In this document: in pieces, positions 62,373 through 64,000 of the stretch | Layout of the letters: every line of letters starts with the position of its first letter | Position numbering within the stretch: the stretch's first letter is position 1 | Assembly (NCBI RefSeq): GCF_905147045.1 | Contig: NC_065899.1 | Location: forward strand, 1,128,501-1,192,500 | Origin: Nymphalis io | Taxonomy: Eukaryota; Arthropoda; Insecta; Lepidoptera; Nymphalidae | Length of the DNA: 64,000 nucleotides | Reading direction: 5' to 3' | Notes under the pieces: generated by a model | What the model saw: the letters and a program-made list of their open reading frames with translations, nothing else | Databases searched by the model: none | What the model was told of the DNA's origin: nothing | Program-made: the position numbers and the translations under genes

Positions 62373-62450
62373 GGAATGTTTGACAATATGATACAACTAA
62401 AAGTCATATAAATTACCTTTATATGACTTAGTTGATTAAAAAAACATTCC
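62373..62450. repeat. Long imperfect hairpin (78 bp)
   Basis: Perfect inner stem AGTCATATAAA/TTTATATGACT around a 5-nt loop, continued by AACTA/TAGTT and, after a bulged part, an outer GGAATGTTT/AAACATTCC stem. The size is like a miRNA precursor or a tiny foldback element. Confidence 0.7.
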
Positions 62451-62520
62451 ATTTATTTTCAATCAAATTTTAAATATAGAAGTAAAATGATTGTGATAAC
62501 AATAGTTGCATGAATTAAAT

Positions 62521-62785
62521 TAACGGTTCGGTTGGCGTGGTTGGTAGATACTTGCCTTTTGCGCCGAAGGTTGTGGGTTCGATTCCCACCCAGGACAGAC
62601 ATTTGTGTGCATGAACATGTTTGTTTGTTCTGAGTCTGTATGTAATTATCTATATAAGTATGTGTTTACAAAAGAAAAGTAGTTTATCTAATATATCAGT
62701 TGTCTGGTTTCCATAGTACAAGCTCTGCTTAGTTTAGGATCAGATGGCTATGTGTGAATAATGTCCCAGGATATTATTTATTTAT
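62521..62785 (+). repeat. tRNA-derived SINE family Y, near full length
   Basis: Head 'cggttcggttggcgtggttg', B box 'gggttcgattcccaccc', body 'gtctggtttccatagtacaa', end 'atgtcccaggatattattta'. Confidence 0.9.
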
Positions 62786-63211
62786 TTAAATCAAATTGGC
62801 ATATAAAGTGACTGAGCTGCTCCGTAAATGAAAACTGTGTGTATAATTTATATCATATTATTATATTTTCAACCCTTTTTGAAAAGCACTCGAGGTACAA
62901 AAGACGGTGGCCCATACCGGCGTATTTTGTTTTACTGTTTGCGGTTTTCAATGGATGTTCCTTTTCAAGTGCCTTTAGTAACTTTGCAGTGATCTATAAT
63001 GACGGTGTTTTGTATATAAAGTGTTATTGATGGAAGGATGTAACTTTTGTTGTTTTTTTATTGCATTTGAAAAGTATCTTTTCTTTATTACAAGTTTTTT
63101 AGTGTTATTATATTTTGATTGATTTTTTTTTAATGTTTGTTAGCGATTATGTTTCTGAAATAAATTAAACTACTACTCAAATTTACGTGATTTAAAGTAT
63201 CGCTGTATCGT
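62786..63211. other. Gene-free sequence
   Basis: Nothing recognisable; a 63-codon open frame (62839-63030) has no domain resemblance. Confidence 0.35.
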
Positions 63212-63312
63212 CGAATAAATGCATGGGTGTTGAGCCCGAAAGTAACTGCACAAAATCCTACCTTCGAATAAATGCATGTTGACCCCGAAAGAGAGTGCAC
63301 AAAATCCTACCA
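63212..63312 (-). repeat. Short tandem duplication of a family X 5'-end remnant
   Basis: Two ~50-bp units, each 'cgaataaatgcatg ... gcacaaaatcctacc', at 63212-63262 and 63265-63312. The right part of each resembles the reversed family X 5' end. Confidence 0.65.
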
Positions 63313-63377
63313 CCAATTATGTAAAGCATAGCTGAAGAAACAAAGTATTATTAGCTTTATTAAACAAAATGTATGGA

Positions 63378-63566
63378 TTCCCCCCTCCTCTTACAACCCG
63401 GGTTCCTTCAAACGAGGCGTGAAGAGGCATCTTGCGGCCGGCAAGGCGGCGACGGCTAGTACAGAACATTCTTCCCGATTGTACTGGCCGTCGTCGCGTT
63501 TGGACTCTACTACCACTTACCATCAGGTGGAGTCATTTGCCATCCCGGCGCATATAAAAAAAAGGA
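63378..63566 (+). mobile_element. Jockey-type LINE 3' end
   Basis: Encodes SYNPGSFKRGVKRHLAAGKA-type C-terminal sequence (63390-63450), then a 3' UTR with 'ccacttaccatcaggtgg', 'gccatcccggcgcatataaa' and poly(A). Nearly identical to part of the 43.1-43.6 kb cluster, so the family was active fairly recently. Confidence 0.8.
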
Positions 63567-64000
63567 TTAAAGAAGGCGACAGCATGCACTACAATGACTT
63601 TTCAAATTACCTATTTTGTAATCAATTATCGGAGACGAATCGCACTTTTTCATTTTAACTTTTTCACGACAAGTGTTCTCGTTAGAGATATAAATTATCA
63701 AATAACTGGATTTATTATAGTCCACAATTGTGTGTATATACACAGGTGCCTTTTCTATTGTCTCTTATAATTCGATGGAATGAAAATTCAACAAACGGAG
63801 AGAGATATAGGATGAAGAGAATAAAGGCTGAAGTGTTTTCCGGGGTACAGGAGTGTAAGCATTGTTAACGGCTAATCTTATACTACAAATTAGAGACTCA
63901 TACTGAGAAAGACTTGAAAAAAATAATTAATGACCCAGTTCAGTTTATGCAGCAATATAAGCCATACCAGACCAACGAATCAGTTTAACTTACTTGGTTA
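63567..64000. other. Gene-free sequence to window end
   Basis: No recognisable repeat, gene or RNA. Confidence 0.35.

Noticed and set aside
1..64000. CRISPR arrays, bacterial operons, viral or endosymbiont inserts
   Set aside because: No regularly spaced direct repeats, no ribosome-binding-site-led gene clusters and no viral protein families were seen. Repeats and gene structure are those of an insect nuclear genome.

Overview
This is animal nuclear DNA from a lepidopteran, most likely a butterfly and possibly a nymphalid. Three things point there. The one intact host gene is a Six3/6-class homeobox gene that reads as optix. The background is AT-rich with small GC islands. The interspersed repeats are typical of Lepidoptera: Metulj-like tRNA-derived SINEs, RTE and Jockey-type LINE ends, and a mariner. 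The species cannot be fixed from the sequence alone.

Layout. Positions 1-3.4 kb carry the 3' end of an RTE LINE and a few SINE remnants. From 3.4 to 11.9 kb I recognise no transposon. This pocket holds a candidate distal regulatory block (6.1-6.8 kb), a GC-rich proximal promoter with two CCAAT boxes (6.8-7.17 kb), the intron-less optix coding region (7176-8000, + strand) and an AU-rich 3' UTR. The remaining 56 kb, downstream of optix, has no other convincing protein-coding gene. In Heliconius and other butterflies the sequence 3' of optix is known to hold long-range wing-pattern enhancers, so this desert is best read as regulatory landscape overlaid with transposon debris.

The desert contains a decayed mariner (13.3-14.5 kb), about twenty copies of one poly(A)-ended retroposon (family X), a dozen Metulj-like SINEs (family M), six copies of a second tRNA-derived SINE (family Y), four fragments of a third (family Z), an RTE reverse-transcriptase pseudogene (39.8-40.65 kb) and several LINE 3' ends (43.1-43.6, 46.4, 60.8 and 63.4 kb). 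Family X and the Jockey-type LINEs share a 3'-terminal motif, which suggests a parasite-partner relationship.

Structures not explained by ordinary annotation include an apparently identical 1,104-bp head-to-tail duplication carrying nested SINEs (34.15-36.36 kb) and an older 233-bp tandem duplication (45.58-46.05 kb). There are also several long perfect palindromes (27.2, 29.0-29.1, 37.2, 54.35 and 62.4 kb), two distant GC islands sharing a nearly identical 16-mer (43.87 and 52.25 kb), and two splice-like signals that may belong to unannotated transcripts (30.86 and 52.2 kb). I found no CRISPR array, operon, toxin system or viral gene. Transcription starts, enhancer activity and species assignment remain inference.
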